Source: Nakaseomyces glabratus (taxonomy: Eukaryota; Ascomycota; Saccharomycetes; Saccharomycetales; Saccharomycetaceae). Taken from it: a stretch of DNA of 64,000 nucleotides. A model generated the notes under the pieces. The model was not told the DNA's origin. It did not search any database and saw only the letters and a program-made list of their open reading frames with translations. Every line of letters begins with the position of its first letter. Positions within the stretch are counted from its first letter, which is position 1. Made by a program: the position numbers and the translations under genes. This document shows, in pieces, positions 8,996-18,363 of the stretch. The stretch is from the NCBI RefSeq assembly GCF_010111755.1, contig NC_088956.1, forward strand, positions 893,516 to 957,515, written 5' to 3'.

Positions 8996-9697
8996 ATGCT
9001 TGCGTTGAGGACATCTGTTGGCTTGACGAAGAATTTGTTTACAAGAAGACTACATATTTCGCCGGTTCTTTTGAAGAAGAAGCCATCACATAAGGGGAAG
9101 GGAGGTCCTGTAGAGGATGAAGAGATTGATATTGTGAATCCTTCCATTTATGTAGATGAACTTGTATCAAAATTTGATAAATCTTTGGAGTTATATAGCA
9201 AAGAGCTTACAGATAAGAGGAAAGGTAGCGTCAATGCAAATATCTTTGATAATCTGAGTCTGAAGAATGGCGCGCTATTTAAAGAGATGGCTTCAACAAC
9301 ATTAAAGGGCAAGGGCTCTTTACTTGTGACTGTTTTCGATCCTAATGAAGTGAAAAACATCGTAAGTGCTATTTTAGCATCTGGACAAAACTTAAATCCA
9401 GAAAGAGTGCCTACAAATAATCAACAATTGAAGATTCCTTTACCTCCACCGACGGCTGAATCTAGACAAAATCTTTGTAAAGAATTAAAGACAGTGTTTG
9501 AGAAATATAAACAGTCACCCTCAAAAAACTCTTTAGGCCACATAAGAAATGAAGTAATGAAGAAACTCAAAAGTTTACAAAAAAAGGATGAGTCGGTAAA
9601 GAAGATTATTCAAAACGTTGAAAAGGTACATAAAGATTATGTTACAAAATTGAGTGAGCAATTGAAGCAGGCTGAAAAATCTGTTATGGGTCAATAG
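8996..9697 (+). CDS. RRF1: Mitochondrial ribosome recycling factor
   Basis: A 233-residue protein with an Arg/Lys-rich, acid-free N-terminal presequence (MLALRTSVGLTKNLFTRRLH) fitting mitochondrial import. The remainder matches the ribosome recycling factor fold. A first helix (YVDELVSKFDKSLELYSKEL) is followed by a beta-rich middle domain (KGSLLVTVFDPNEVKNIVSA, then the conserved Pro-rich IPLPPPTAESRQNL) and two long C-terminal helices. RRF splits post-termination ribosomes together with EF-G2 in the mitochondrial matrix. Length is almost that of S. cerevisiae Rrf1 (~230 aa). Neighbours MSC7 and VMA10 are also its neighbours in S. cerevisiae (YHR038W, YHR039C, YHR039C-A). Confidence 0.93.
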   Translation: MLALRTSVGLTKNLFTRRLHISPVLLKKKPSHKGKGGPVEDEEIDIVNPSIYVDELVSKFDKSLELYSKELTDKRKGSVNANIFDNLSLKNGALFKEMASTTLKGKGSLLVTVFDPNEVKNIVSAILASGQNLNPERVPTNNQQLKIPLPPPTAESRQNLCKELKTVFEKYKQSPSKNSLGHIRNEVMKKLKSLQKKDESVKKIIQNVEKVHKDYVTKLSEQLKQAEKSVMGQ

Positions 9698-9855
9698 TAA
9701 TCAAGTCTAAAATATCTATATTCTATATGCTGTAAATAAAACTGTCATCCAGAAGTCGACAAATGAACTTCTAACATTAAGAACAAAAGATGATCTATTC
9801 CTGCTTATTATCAGTAATATATAATTATATATGTACAGACAAAATATTTGTATAT

Positions 9856-11775
9856 TTAGTTGGCATTCTTCGCCAACGACACCAAAGCTTTAATTCTTTG
9901 CCAAGTAGTCATAGCATATGACCCAGTGATGAAGCTCTTAACAAATCTCCATGCCTTGTCATTGCTTTGAATAGGATAGTCCAAAGGCTTGGGAATTTGT
10001 GTTGATATAAAAGGCAATGTGTCGAAGCACACACTTTTAGCATTGCATAATCCCAAAAGACCTTCTTCACCACCAAATTTACCATAACCAGAACCGTTGA
10101 TACCACCAAATGGTAGTTGACAGACATAAAAGGTAGCGAAGTCATTTATGGCAACATTACCAGTTTTCAGTTTATTTGCAACAAAATTGCACTCAGAATA
10201 ATCGCTACCAAATACAGAGCCACCTAAACCGAATGGAGCGGCATTTGCCAACTCAATACAGTTGCTAGTATCTTTTGCTTTCATCATGACTAGTACAGGA
10301 CCAAAGACTTCATTTTGGGCAATATCCATGTCAGGTGTAACATCAACCAAGAGCGTTGGCTGGAAATAATGGCCTTGTGGATATTTTGGGTGATTATATT
10401 GGGATCCACCATATAAAAGTCTGGCACCTTTAGAAACTGCATCTTGGATGAGAGCCTCTAATGTCTTAAATCTATTGTCAGAAATCATAGCTCCCATGTC
10501 AACAACTTCCAAATGATCAATGTCAGAACCCTGACGCAAAGGTGTTTCTTTCATACGCTTTTCTAGTATGTTTACCAGCTGATCATAGTTCTTTTCACTT
10601 ACAATTACTCTCTCAATACCAATACAGTTTTGACCAGAAGATTGGAATGTACCTCTCAATATGATGGAAGATAATGCATCAAGATCTTTAACTGAATCAA
10701 GAACAATGAATGCGTCTTTACCTCCCAACTCTACAACAACCGGTGTCAAAGACTTAGATGCACAGTTTAGAATGTGAGAAGCAACTGATTGACTGCCAAT
10801 AAATGTGATATGCTTAATCCCTGGGTGAGATGTAAAGTGATTAGCTGCATCATCATCCTTTGTAGGTGGCAAACAGTAGCATAATTGAACAATATTGGAA
10901 TCGACGTCACAAACATCTAAGCACTTTCTAACCATTTCAATAAAAAATTCAGATGACCAGACAACTTGTTCAGAACATTTCACAATAATAGCATTACCAG
11001 TGAAGATGGAAGCAATTATTGGACCCATTAGGTTATGGAATGGATAGTTCCAGGATACAATAGAGCTAATGACGCCAAGTGGTTCGTAACGGACTTCAGC
11101 GCCTTTGTAGAATTTCATAAAAAAGTTTGTTGGTCCTGGACGTCTTGATGGTTCCAAAGTGCTAGGTCCATGTTTCAAGATCCATTGAATTTTTTCCAAA
11201 GTTACCAAAATCTCACCCATTGATGCATCTAACATTGTCTTACCAGAATCACGACAAGCTACTTTAGCTATTAAATCTTGGTTTTCTAAAATGAACTTTT
11301 GAAGAGTAGCTAGCACTTCGAGTCTCTTAGCAATTGATGATTCAGCCCATTTCATTTGAGCAGCGTTAGCATTGCCTACCAATTCATCGATCTCATCAGC
11401 GGTCATAGACTTGAATTCCCCCAAGTATTGACCAGTTGCTGGACAATAACTTTGGATATGTCTTGGCTTACTGTCATCAACCAATTTTGGAGGATTCAAT
11501 CGCTTACCTTTCCAATTGGGCTGCACTTCTTCTGGTGTAGACACATTAAACTTCCTAGCCTTGTATTTGTATCCCGAAGAGCATAACAGCAGCTTGTACC
11601 CAACATATAATGTGAAAATGGTAGCTACCATTGAGGTTCCCATAACGATGCGAGGGTCTGCTACCACATCCTCATTGATTATGGACTGGTTGCGCAGAAT
11701 GTCCCTAACGTACTCTTGAATAGTATGGTTGAGCTTTTGGACCATATCGCTATTCAAGTATATATTGTCTTGCAT
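9856..11775 (-). CDS. MSC7: Aldehyde dehydrogenase-family protein Msc7
   Basis: A 639-residue protein with an N-terminal hydrophobic segment (about residues 43-66) before a full aldehyde dehydrogenase domain (~100-600). The active-site signatures are present: the general-base Glu349 in VVELGGK and the catalytic Cys384 in SSGQNCIGIER, plus the NAD(P)-site SWNYPFHN and the EVFGPV motif. Msc7 is an ER-associated ALDH-like protein in S. cerevisiae, with a phenotype in meiotic sister-chromatid recombination; its substrate is not settled. Length is close to the S. cerevisiae protein (644 aa). Intact catalytic residues suggest an active enzyme. The gene is convergent with RRF1, as in S. cerevisiae. 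Confidence 0.94.
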   Translation of the reverse strand: MQDNIYLNSDMVQKLNHTIQEYVRDILRNQSIINEDVVADPRIVMGTSMVATIFTLYVGYKLLLCSSGYKYKARKFNVSTPEEVQPNWKGKRLNPPKLVDDSKPRHIQSYCPATGQYLGEFKSMTADEIDELVGNANAAQMKWAESSIAKRLEVLATLQKFILENQDLIAKVACRDSGKTMLDASMGEILVTLEKIQWILKHGPSTLEPSRRPGPTNFFMKFYKGAEVRYEPLGVISSIVSWNYPFHNLMGPIIASIFTGNAIIVKCSEQVVWSSEFFIEMVRKCLDVCDVDSNIVQLCYCLPPTKDDDAANHFTSHPGIKHITFIGSQSVASHILNCASKSLTPVVVELGGKDAFIVLDSVKDLDALSSIILRGTFQSSGQNCIGIERVIVSEKNYDQLVNILEKRMKETPLRQGSDIDHLEVVDMGAMISDNRFKTLEALIQDAVSKGARLLYGGSQYNHPKYPQGHYFQPTLLVDVTPDMDIAQNEVFGPVLVMMKAKDTSNCIELANAAPFGLGGSVFGSDYSECNFVANKLKTGNVAINDFATFYVCQLPFGGINGSGYGKFGGEEGLLGLCNAKSVCFDTLPFISTQIPKPLDYPIQSNDKAWRFVKSFITGSYAMTTWQRIKALVSLAKNAN

Positions 11776-12410
11776 GACTCCTAAGGGTTAAAAAATGGAA
11801 AATAAAGAGCACCCGCTAAGATATAGAATGCCAGCTATAATTCTAGTTATAACCGACTTTTAAAAAGGACTTATATACTTTCCCAACCTAAATCAATTGA
11901 GTAAGCTGTGTAAGAGAATATCTCAAATTGTTTTCTACCTCGTTTGTGATAATTATGAAATCTGCTTCATTATTTTCTTAGCTTTTTCGTTTAACTAAAT
12001 TAACCAGAATACTGATTAAAGTAAAGGCAGAAACCAAAGAAAAAATTAAAATAAAATAAAATATCCTGTAAGCACCGATATTTGCATCCTTCGAATGTAT
12101 TACTTGTAGATATATATTTCGCACTAAATTTACCAACATTCGTAGAGTTAAAATTACATAAATTCAGTTTGAAGACAGTTTCCAAACTGCTCTGCTGCCA
12201 CCAAAAAAGTGGAACTTTTATGAAGTTTCCATGGTTTGACGCAACCAGGCGATGCTATATAGTTTGTTCCGATCAATTCAATGAGGTCAAATTGAAATAA
12301 CAAAGTAATGGTATAACCATTTTTATTTTTTGTTCAGAGTTAATTGTTGTACAAGAATTTTCCTATTTTTATTTGAGTTAGTCTATCTAGTTATAGTTTT
12401 AGATAGACAT
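11776..12410. other. Intergenic region MSC7 / VMA10 3' end
   Basis: About 635 bp, AT-rich, containing the MSC7 promoter and VMA10 3' region. No gene and no confident regulatory motif seen. Confidence 0.5.
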
Positions 12411-13156
12411 TCAGTTGGCATTGATGTGGACTTCCGTGGTTGGTTTTGTAACTGCTTCTAGCAGCAAATCCACAACCTGTTTCTTCTTCGATTCGACGGT
12501 CTTCTTAATCTCGTCAAGTTCAGATTGGACCTCGGCATCGGCTTTCTTCTCGAGTTCTTGTACACCACCTGCGTTGTTACTCTCGAAATCCTTCAATTCT
12601 TGTTCCTTCTTTGCTTTGTAGTTCTCTATCTCTTTGGAAGCATCAAGCTTGGCTTGCTTGATCTTTTCTTGTCTATATTTTCTAGCCTCTGTTACTATTT
12701 CATGGGCTTCCTTTTCAGCCTTCAGAAGCGTGGCGATACCGTTCTTTTGTGACTGTTGATAACCATTTAAAATCCTCAGCTCTCTCTCTCTCTCGCTTTC
12801 ATTTAATGCATAGACATAACAACATACTAATAGTAGATATATAGGGGTTTTATAGAGTACACTTAAGAGTGCCACACCCCCCTTCTCACTTCTAGACTAC
12901 ACAGTCGCGGTTATCACAAAAGTCCTTGCTTGTTAACATTGAAAGATAAGAGATTTCATATCCAGATTTAAGTTGATGTTAGTATATCCAATTCTTGGAC
13001 TATCTCAATACTATCTGTCTTAACTAGCTGCCATGCTCTTGTTACGGAATTGGGCTTTCAAGGTTTCCCCCTTATGGATAATCTCAAAGACTGTTCCGCA
13101 GCGCACAGCAAACAGCATCAAACAATTCATTGATATACATGTCTTGCACATACCAT
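12411..13156 (-). CDS. VMA10: V-ATPase subunit G (Vma10), spliced
   Basis: Rebuilt as exon 1 13154-13156 (just ATG) joined to exon 2 12411-12752. The product is 114 aa starting MSQKNGIATLLKAEKEAHEI, exactly the length of S. cerevisiae Vma10 and very similar to it. It is a single long charged helix with the conserved N-terminal GIATLL..EKEA..IV..ARKYRQ motif. Subunit G forms the peripheral stalk of the vacuolar proton pump with Vma4. Splicing is supported because the uninterrupted frame extends upstream only into unrelated sequence with no ATG. In addition, ATG|GTATGT (5' splice site at 13153-13148) lies upstream and CAG|TCA (12755-12753) directly precedes the conserved SQKNG. Order MSC7-VMA10-BCD1 is as in S. 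cerevisiae. Confidence 0.9.
12753..13153 (-). other. VMA10 intron (401 nt)
   Basis: 5' site GTATGT and 3' site CAG. The only consensus branch point TACTAAC inside lies at 12984-12978, about 225 nt before the 3' site, with several earlier YAG triplets that must be skipped. A (GA)n tract, (CT)n on the plus strand, sits near 12779-12797. A second TACTAAC lies just outside, in the 5' leader (13173-13167). Confidence 0.8.
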
Positions 13157-13523
13157 GATCTCTCTAGTTAGTATTTAGTTGGCTTCTATATATGAGGTCC
13201 CTCCAATCTAGCTTTGTTCATCGATTACTGTTCTGACTGTTAGCTACTTCTATCCTTTTCTAATCTTCCTGCCTTTTCCAACTGACTTCCCGGCTTTGTT
13301 CAAAATCCCACAGAAGAGCGAGACAATGGGTCTCTGAAAAATTTAAACATCTTCCAACTTGTGCAATACGATGCGATGCGATGAGTTAAGTTTAATGGTT
13401 AGCTTTCGAGAAGAGATACGTACATCTGGTAGCTATAAACCTTACGAAAGAGAACTGTATAAGGTAGTCGGACTCAAACTGGATACAGGAAACATTAGTA
13501 GCAAAAATTAGGTTTCAAAACAG
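13157..13523. other. Divergent promoter region VMA10 / BCD1
   Basis: A 367-bp shared upstream region holding the RRPE and PAC elements described separately; no gene. Confidence 0.6.
13335..13385 (+). promoter_or_regulatory. RRPE and PAC elements of BCD1
   Basis: TGAAAAATTT at 13335-13344 is a perfect rRNA-processing element. GCGATGAG at 13378-13385 is a perfect PAC core, preceded by two further GCGATG-type copies. They lie about 140-190 bp before the BCD1 ATG, in the classic order and spacing of ribosome-biogenesis promoters (Stb3 on RRPE; Dot6/Tod6 on PAC). Bcd1 acts in box C/D snoRNP assembly, so membership in this regulon is expected. Confidence 0.85.
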
Positions 13524-14636
13524 ATGGGATTGTGTGAAGTTTGCAATGTGGAAGAGTTTAAATATAAGTGCCCAAGGTGTTTTAAGAAGACTTGTTCGTT
13601 AGCATGTAGTAAGCAGCACAAAGCAGATGAAAGCTGTAGTGGAAAAAGTCACGATCCCACAGCATATATACCTAGAACCGATATCAAGGAAGCCGATGAT
13701 GAGAATCATGAGAGTAATATATTAGTTCAGAGAGATTATAATTACTTGATCAATATGCGGCGTGAGGTTGAAGTTCAAATTGATGATAGCAAAAGGAAGA
13801 ATAAAAGAATACTGAGAGAGATTTACGATCCTTACATGGCCAATAAGCGTCAAAGAGGGAACTCAGACAATAGCAGTAGATTGATCCGAAGGGGTGTTTC
13901 TTGTTTAATGCTTCCAAAAGGTATGCAAAGATCGCTACAGAATAAGAGTAAATGGGATAATTCATTAAACCAATTTACCTGGACCATTGAATGGGTCTTA
14001 TGTGGAGACGGTGACACGGTGACACATTTGACACATCGAGCTAAGGAAAACGAAAGCGTGGTGGAGGGTATCAGTAAAATAGTCTTTAATAAGATACAAA
14101 CTTTCTACAAAATCGAAAACGGAGATGGGGATGAAACTCAAGCTGTACTATCTAGAGAAGACAGAATCGCTTTGATCAAGGATTATAATCTTGAGTTCTA
14201 TATCAAATGGTTCCCTTACAACTCAACGGAAATGTCTGATTCTCGCAACCTTATAAGGATTGATGCAGTCAATTCAACATTAGGTGATGTCTTCAAAAAC
14301 AGAACAGTTATTGAGTTCCCAACCATATATATCACAAAGAGTGCGCAAGAATTGCCTAAAGGTTTCAAAGTTATGATAGAAGAGAAGGGATCCGCCCCCG
14401 GGGCGGAGGAAAATTCAAGGGTGAATGTTGCAGGGTCAGGTTCATCTTCTGATACTGAAACGGATGATAGTGATGCTGAGCCAGAAGAAGAGAGCTCAAA
14501 GCAAGATAATACCCAGAATAAAAATGTAGTCGTAGAGAATGTGAGCGAAGCAACTGCTACTGTTGATAAGGACACATCTGATGAAGAAGATGATGATTAC
14601 AATCCAGGAGTGTCGCTTGATTTTCTAATGAGTTGA
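13524..14636 (+). CDS. BCD1: Box C/D snoRNA biogenesis factor Bcd1 (HIT-type zinc finger)
   Basis: A 370-residue protein with an N-terminal HIT zinc finger using Cys4, Cys7, Cys16, Cys19, Cys24, Cys28, His32 and Cys38. Next come a basic central region, a conserved core (GVSCLMLPKGMQRSLQNKSK, then the WTIEWVL segment) and an acidic Ser/Asp/Glu-rich C-terminal tail. Bcd1 is needed for accumulation of box C/D snoRNAs through assembly of the Nop58-containing snoRNP in the nucleus. Length is close to S. cerevisiae Bcd1 (366 aa) and position after VMA10 is conserved (YHR040W). The upstream RRPE/PAC pair fits this role. The next gene, RPS4, is convergent and marks a switch to another chromosome VIII segment of S. 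cerevisiae. Confidence 0.94.
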   Translation: MGLCEVCNVEEFKYKCPRCFKKTCSLACSKQHKADESCSGKSHDPTAYIPRTDIKEADDENHESNILVQRDYNYLINMRREVEVQIDDSKRKNKRILREIYDPYMANKRQRGNSDNSSRLIRRGVSCLMLPKGMQRSLQNKSKWDNSLNQFTWTIEWVLCGDGDTVTHLTHRAKENESVVEGISKIVFNKIQTFYKIENGDGDETQAVLSREDRIALIKDYNLEFYIKWFPYNSTEMSDSRNLIRIDAVNSTLGDVFKNRTVIEFPTIYITKSAQELPKGFKVMIEEKGSAPGAEENSRVNVAGSGSSSDTETDDSDAEPEEESSKQDNTQNKNVVVENVSEATATVDKDTSDEEDDDYNPGVSLDFLMS

Positions 14637-15077
14637 TTTTTGATATTATTCATATATTCATATAATTTATAGATTTGCACTTACAAATTTTATCAGCATT
14701 ACGTTTAGTTTCTAGACATATGATAACTCTTATTTTATATTAACCGCTCATCGATGTTTCAAAGATTTGCGTACAACATTTGTTTAAATTCAAGTGCCAA
14801 TTATATAGTCGAAAAGTTATATTAGTAACGTTTTGAATTGAAATCAATGTACACAGACAGGCCTATATATATATATCAAGGATAAAAATATATAGTCTAA
14901 TTTTGGTTTTGATATAGGTGCTATAGTTCATGCAAGAGAGCACTAACTAAAAGAGAATTTATGGTTTTTTATATTATTGAAATGACAATTGGTTTGAGTA
15001 CTTGCGATGCTCTATATTGCTTGTGAAAAGAATTAAAAAGATAAATAAACACTAGTTAATGAAGAGTTGGAAAGTGT
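14637..15077. other. Convergent 3' region BCD1 / RPS4
   Basis: 441 bp between two convergent genes, AT-rich with a TA-repeat (around 14865-14876) of the kind used as a polyadenylation efficiency element. No gene seen. Confidence 0.5.
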
Positions 15078-16415
15078 TTATAAACCTTGTTGAGCTCTTC
15101 TTCTGTCACGTTCTTCAGCAATGGTCAACTTGATACCCTTACCCTTTGGCAAGGAGATGTATGGCTTACCTTGTTCACCGATAACGAAAACGTTGTTCAA
15201 TCTGGTGACGAAAGTGTTGTCCAAGGAGTCCTTGACGTGAACCAAGTCGAAACCACCATCGTGTCTTTCCTTGTGAACGATGGTACCGATACGACCCAAG
15301 TTACGACCACCGGTGATGTAGACCAACTTACCAATGTCGAACTTGATGTAGTCAGTGATCTTACCGGAAGCCAAGTCGACCTTGACGGTGTCATTGACCT
15401 TGATGTTTGGGTCTGGGTATCTGATAGTTCTACCATCGTCAGTGACAACGTATGGAACACCCTTCTTACCCAATTGGACCTTCTTGACCTTACCCAACTT
15501 GTAGGAAGCTTCTTCGTCAGTGATACGGTGGACAGCGAATCTACCCTTGACGTCGTAGACCAATCTGAAGTTTTCGTTGGTAGCTTCCAAGGTGATAACA
15601 TCCATGAAACCAGCTGGGTAGGTAGCGTCAGTTCTGACCTTACCGTCAACCTTAACATGACGTTGCATCATGATAGCCTTAACTTCACGACCGTTCAAAG
15701 CGTACTTTAATCTGTTTCTCAAGAAAACGATCAATGGTAGGGATTCACGCAACTTGTGTGGACCAGCGGATGGTCTTGGGGCGTAACAGCCGGACAACTT
15801 GTCCAACAACCAGTGGTGTGGAGCTGCTAATCTCTTTAGATGCTTCTTTCTGTTGGTATTGAGATTATGGAAAACTCATTTCTGGTCAATTTAGCTATCA
15901 AGTAAAAGATAGTTAAGATGATCATGAGTAAACAATAAAGTATAATGTTAGTAAACGATTCATTGGAAGTTATTCTTACTGTATTTGTTATTAGCGATGC
16001 GCATTTGTATCTGGTATATTTGTGGTACAACTTTTTTCATGGTCATCCATCACAGGAAAGAAAAATTTTGTATTTACACTCAATAGGAAAATTCAACTGT
16101 GTCATAACTCATAGTATTTCATTCGTCTATATCAATCGTTGGCTTGGTAATACTTATGACTTATCGGTACAGCATCAATTTTAGTTCATAACATAATACT
16201 TTGCACAGCTGAAGGGAGTTATCTTTGTAAGTTTCATTGGTTGATAATCTAAATATTTTAAAATTTCTTGATTTGCAGTATGACACATTAATTGTTATCT
16301 AATTTCAGTTAAGCTACTGGTCAAAGCGCCTTTTTAATAGTATAGCTCATCCTCTAAAACAAACAGTATTAATCTATAGCATTCGTTGGTTTATAACATA
16401 CGGTCCTCTAGCCAT
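15078..16415 (-). CDS. RPS4: 40S ribosomal protein S4 (eS4), spliced
   Basis: Exon 1 is 16402-16415 (ATGGCTAGAGGACC) and exon 2 is 15078-15849; joined they encode 261 aa beginning [20 protein letters not shown]. This is the full length of yeast eS4, with an S4-like RNA-binding region ([20 protein letters not shown]) and a C-terminal KOW-type segment ([20 protein letters not shown]). It is a small-subunit protein. The intron position (after 14 nt of coding sequence) matches the S. cerevisiae RPS4 genes. Codon use is strongly biased to preferred yeast codons, unlike its neighbours, as expected for high expression; this also produces a 207-codon shadow frame on the plus strand. The downstream neighbour MNL1 identifies it as the YHR203C (RPS4B) position. 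Confidence 0.97.
15850..16401 (-). other. RPS4 intron (552 nt)
   Basis: The 5' splice site GTATGT (16401-16396), branch point TACTAAC (15953-15947) and 3' site CAG (15852-15850) are all consensus. The branch-to-acceptor distance is about 97 nt. No snoRNA was recognised inside. Confidence 0.95.
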
Positions 16416-18363
16416 CTTTACTTCAACGTTGGTGTTCTTCGGTGGTGTTACAAAAGAAGTATTATAATTAACACTAACTTGAGATATATACTTAACTTTT
16501 AATTGCAAGTGGAACTTATTTCAAGATTTTTTTATTCAGAAACTTACTAGTTTCCCCCATCGTACTGTGATCCTAGCGTTTTACTTTTCCAATCATCTCT
16601 GGGGTCCTTGCGTCGTCAAAGGTTTTTCGCAATTCCCACACTGGCATTACCCCGGCACACGGGCAAAGCAGAACTCACCTGTCGCGCTAGGTAACTCCAA
16701 CCCACCAGAGACAGGAAGCACTAGGCTGGCAGGAGCTGGCATGCTGCCCACACGAAGAGGCCAGCTAGAAGGAATTCTCATTGGTGGAAGGAGGAGGGTA
16801 AAGAGGAATCCCCGTTGCATCGAGGGCCTCAGAGAGAAATGAAACTCGGTCTATTTACAAGTGCAGCATCCACAAGGGAAGTAGACTACAGGCCAAAGCA
16901 AAACGAAAAAGGATGAGTTAGGCAGAAGTGGCAACAACACAGAAGGGTGAACCTAAGCAGCCCAAAGGGTAGGGACTGGAAGTTGGGGACTACTTAGGCA
17001 GACACAATCTACTACACCCCCCCACTGGCAAAAGGAGAAACCCTACTGGAACCACACTTGCAAGAACATCACTGGCTAGACCAGACTACAATCAAAGAGA
17101 GTAGGCAGAGAGTGACGGAGCAATACCTTTTCCTCCAATGTTTCACCTCTTACTGAAAAGTTGGTGTAGAGCGGTTTACACACACAACTGAATTTGCACC
17201 CACAACCAGCTGAAGAGACCGCAAACAAAACAGAGCCAGAGGCGTACGAAACAGCGGGTTTGTTGTGCAGCTACAATATCCTCAAGTCCTCCCTCCAGGT
17301 TCTAGTGCAAACTACAAGTAGAAAATAAAAACTAAAGAAAAAAGCTACAAAATAAATCTGATGTATGGGTGTTCATGTTTGAAAAAATCGTCACAAAACT
17401 TCACCAATTGTAACAACTCACGAATATGTAGGCGTGCCGTCCTAAACTTGTCAGCCTCGCTCTTCCACTTTAATCGTGATCAATCGGATCGAGTATGTCA
17501 ACCCAATCCGTGGTAGTTTTGATTTTTGTTAAGAGGTTCAATTTCAAAGAAGAAGGGGTTGTGGTGCGGAATAAGTAAGAGAAGAGGGCAAGAGGAGATC
17601 ACAGAAGTGCGTTTTCATTTTGAGCCTTCCATAAGTGTGTACTGCTAGGTAGAGACAGGGCCCTTTTTTTTACTTGTTAAGCTAGTTATAGTTAATAAAT
17701 TGCTACAGCTTATTAAATCTTACTTCATTGGGTATAACTTACATTTCAAAGAACTTGTTTAGTACAGGATGTTTAAAGCTTTCCACAACAATGATCAATT
17801 GTAATGCTAGAATTATTTTCTTCTTTCTCAGGAGGATGTATAATCACTTTTATATATTGTGTCATTGTTTTATCGTTACTTGAAGTGCTGATGGGATGTC
17901 ATAGGCCATTATCTGGCCTGTGGTATATCTTTCAAAGTAGTTTGTCCCCTGTTTGTAGTAAGTTCATCTTGCATACTATGGCATTCGTACCTTGAGCAAT
18001 CGTGATAAGAGTGAGGGCCTATAGCAATGCTCCAGAGCATTCATTCGAATCGCAGTTCTACAAATATGTAGCACATATGGGCATTTTCTCGCACTTAGAA
18101 TTGCCGATCCTTTTGCAAATCATCCGACCCTGCGACAATTCTTACTCATGAATCGGTGAAAAAAAATGCAAGAAAGCTGGTGAATTTGTCTGGAAAAAAA
18201 ATCGAATTTGGCAAGGAATATTAAAGGGCCTAACAAATGACTGTTATATATTGGTTGCTATTTCCTACCATTGGTCATTGAGCTAATATTACTTTCAATC
18301 TTGATGATTCTTTTGAAGAAATCCAATAATCACTTGTTATCCAAATAAATTGTCATACATGCT
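16416..18363. other. Divergent RPS4 / MNL1 intergenic region
   Basis: About 1.95 kb with no credible gene. The stretch 16560-17320 is markedly richer in G and C than its surroundings and has C-rich runs (around 17016-17025). A strong Rap1-type site lies at 17360-17372. A T-run follows at 17664-17671. The last ~400 bp before MNL1 are AT-rich and include a three-codon upstream ORF overlapping the MNL1 start. Confidence 0.6.
17360..17372 (-). promoter_or_regulatory. Rap1-type site upstream of RPS4
   Basis: The minus strand reads ACACCCATACATC, a near-perfect Rap1 site (consensus ACACCCRYACAYM), as used at ribosomal protein promoters. It lies ~945 bp upstream of the RPS4 ATG, farther than usual; no better site was seen closer. 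Confidence 0.6.

Noticed and set aside
12753..12875. Unspliced N-terminal extension of VMA10
   Set aside because: Starts from GTG, shows no Vma10 similarity before SQKNG, and consensus splice signals give the exact known protein length.
15087..15710. 207-codon plus-strand frame over RPS4
   Set aside because: Shadow of the strongly codon-biased RPS4 exon 2 on the other strand.
16560..17671. GC-richer stretch before a T-run as a Pol III non-coding RNA gene
   Set aside because: No A box/B box pair was found, and no similarity I could recognise to SCR1, RPR1 or TLC1; no telomere-template complement is present.
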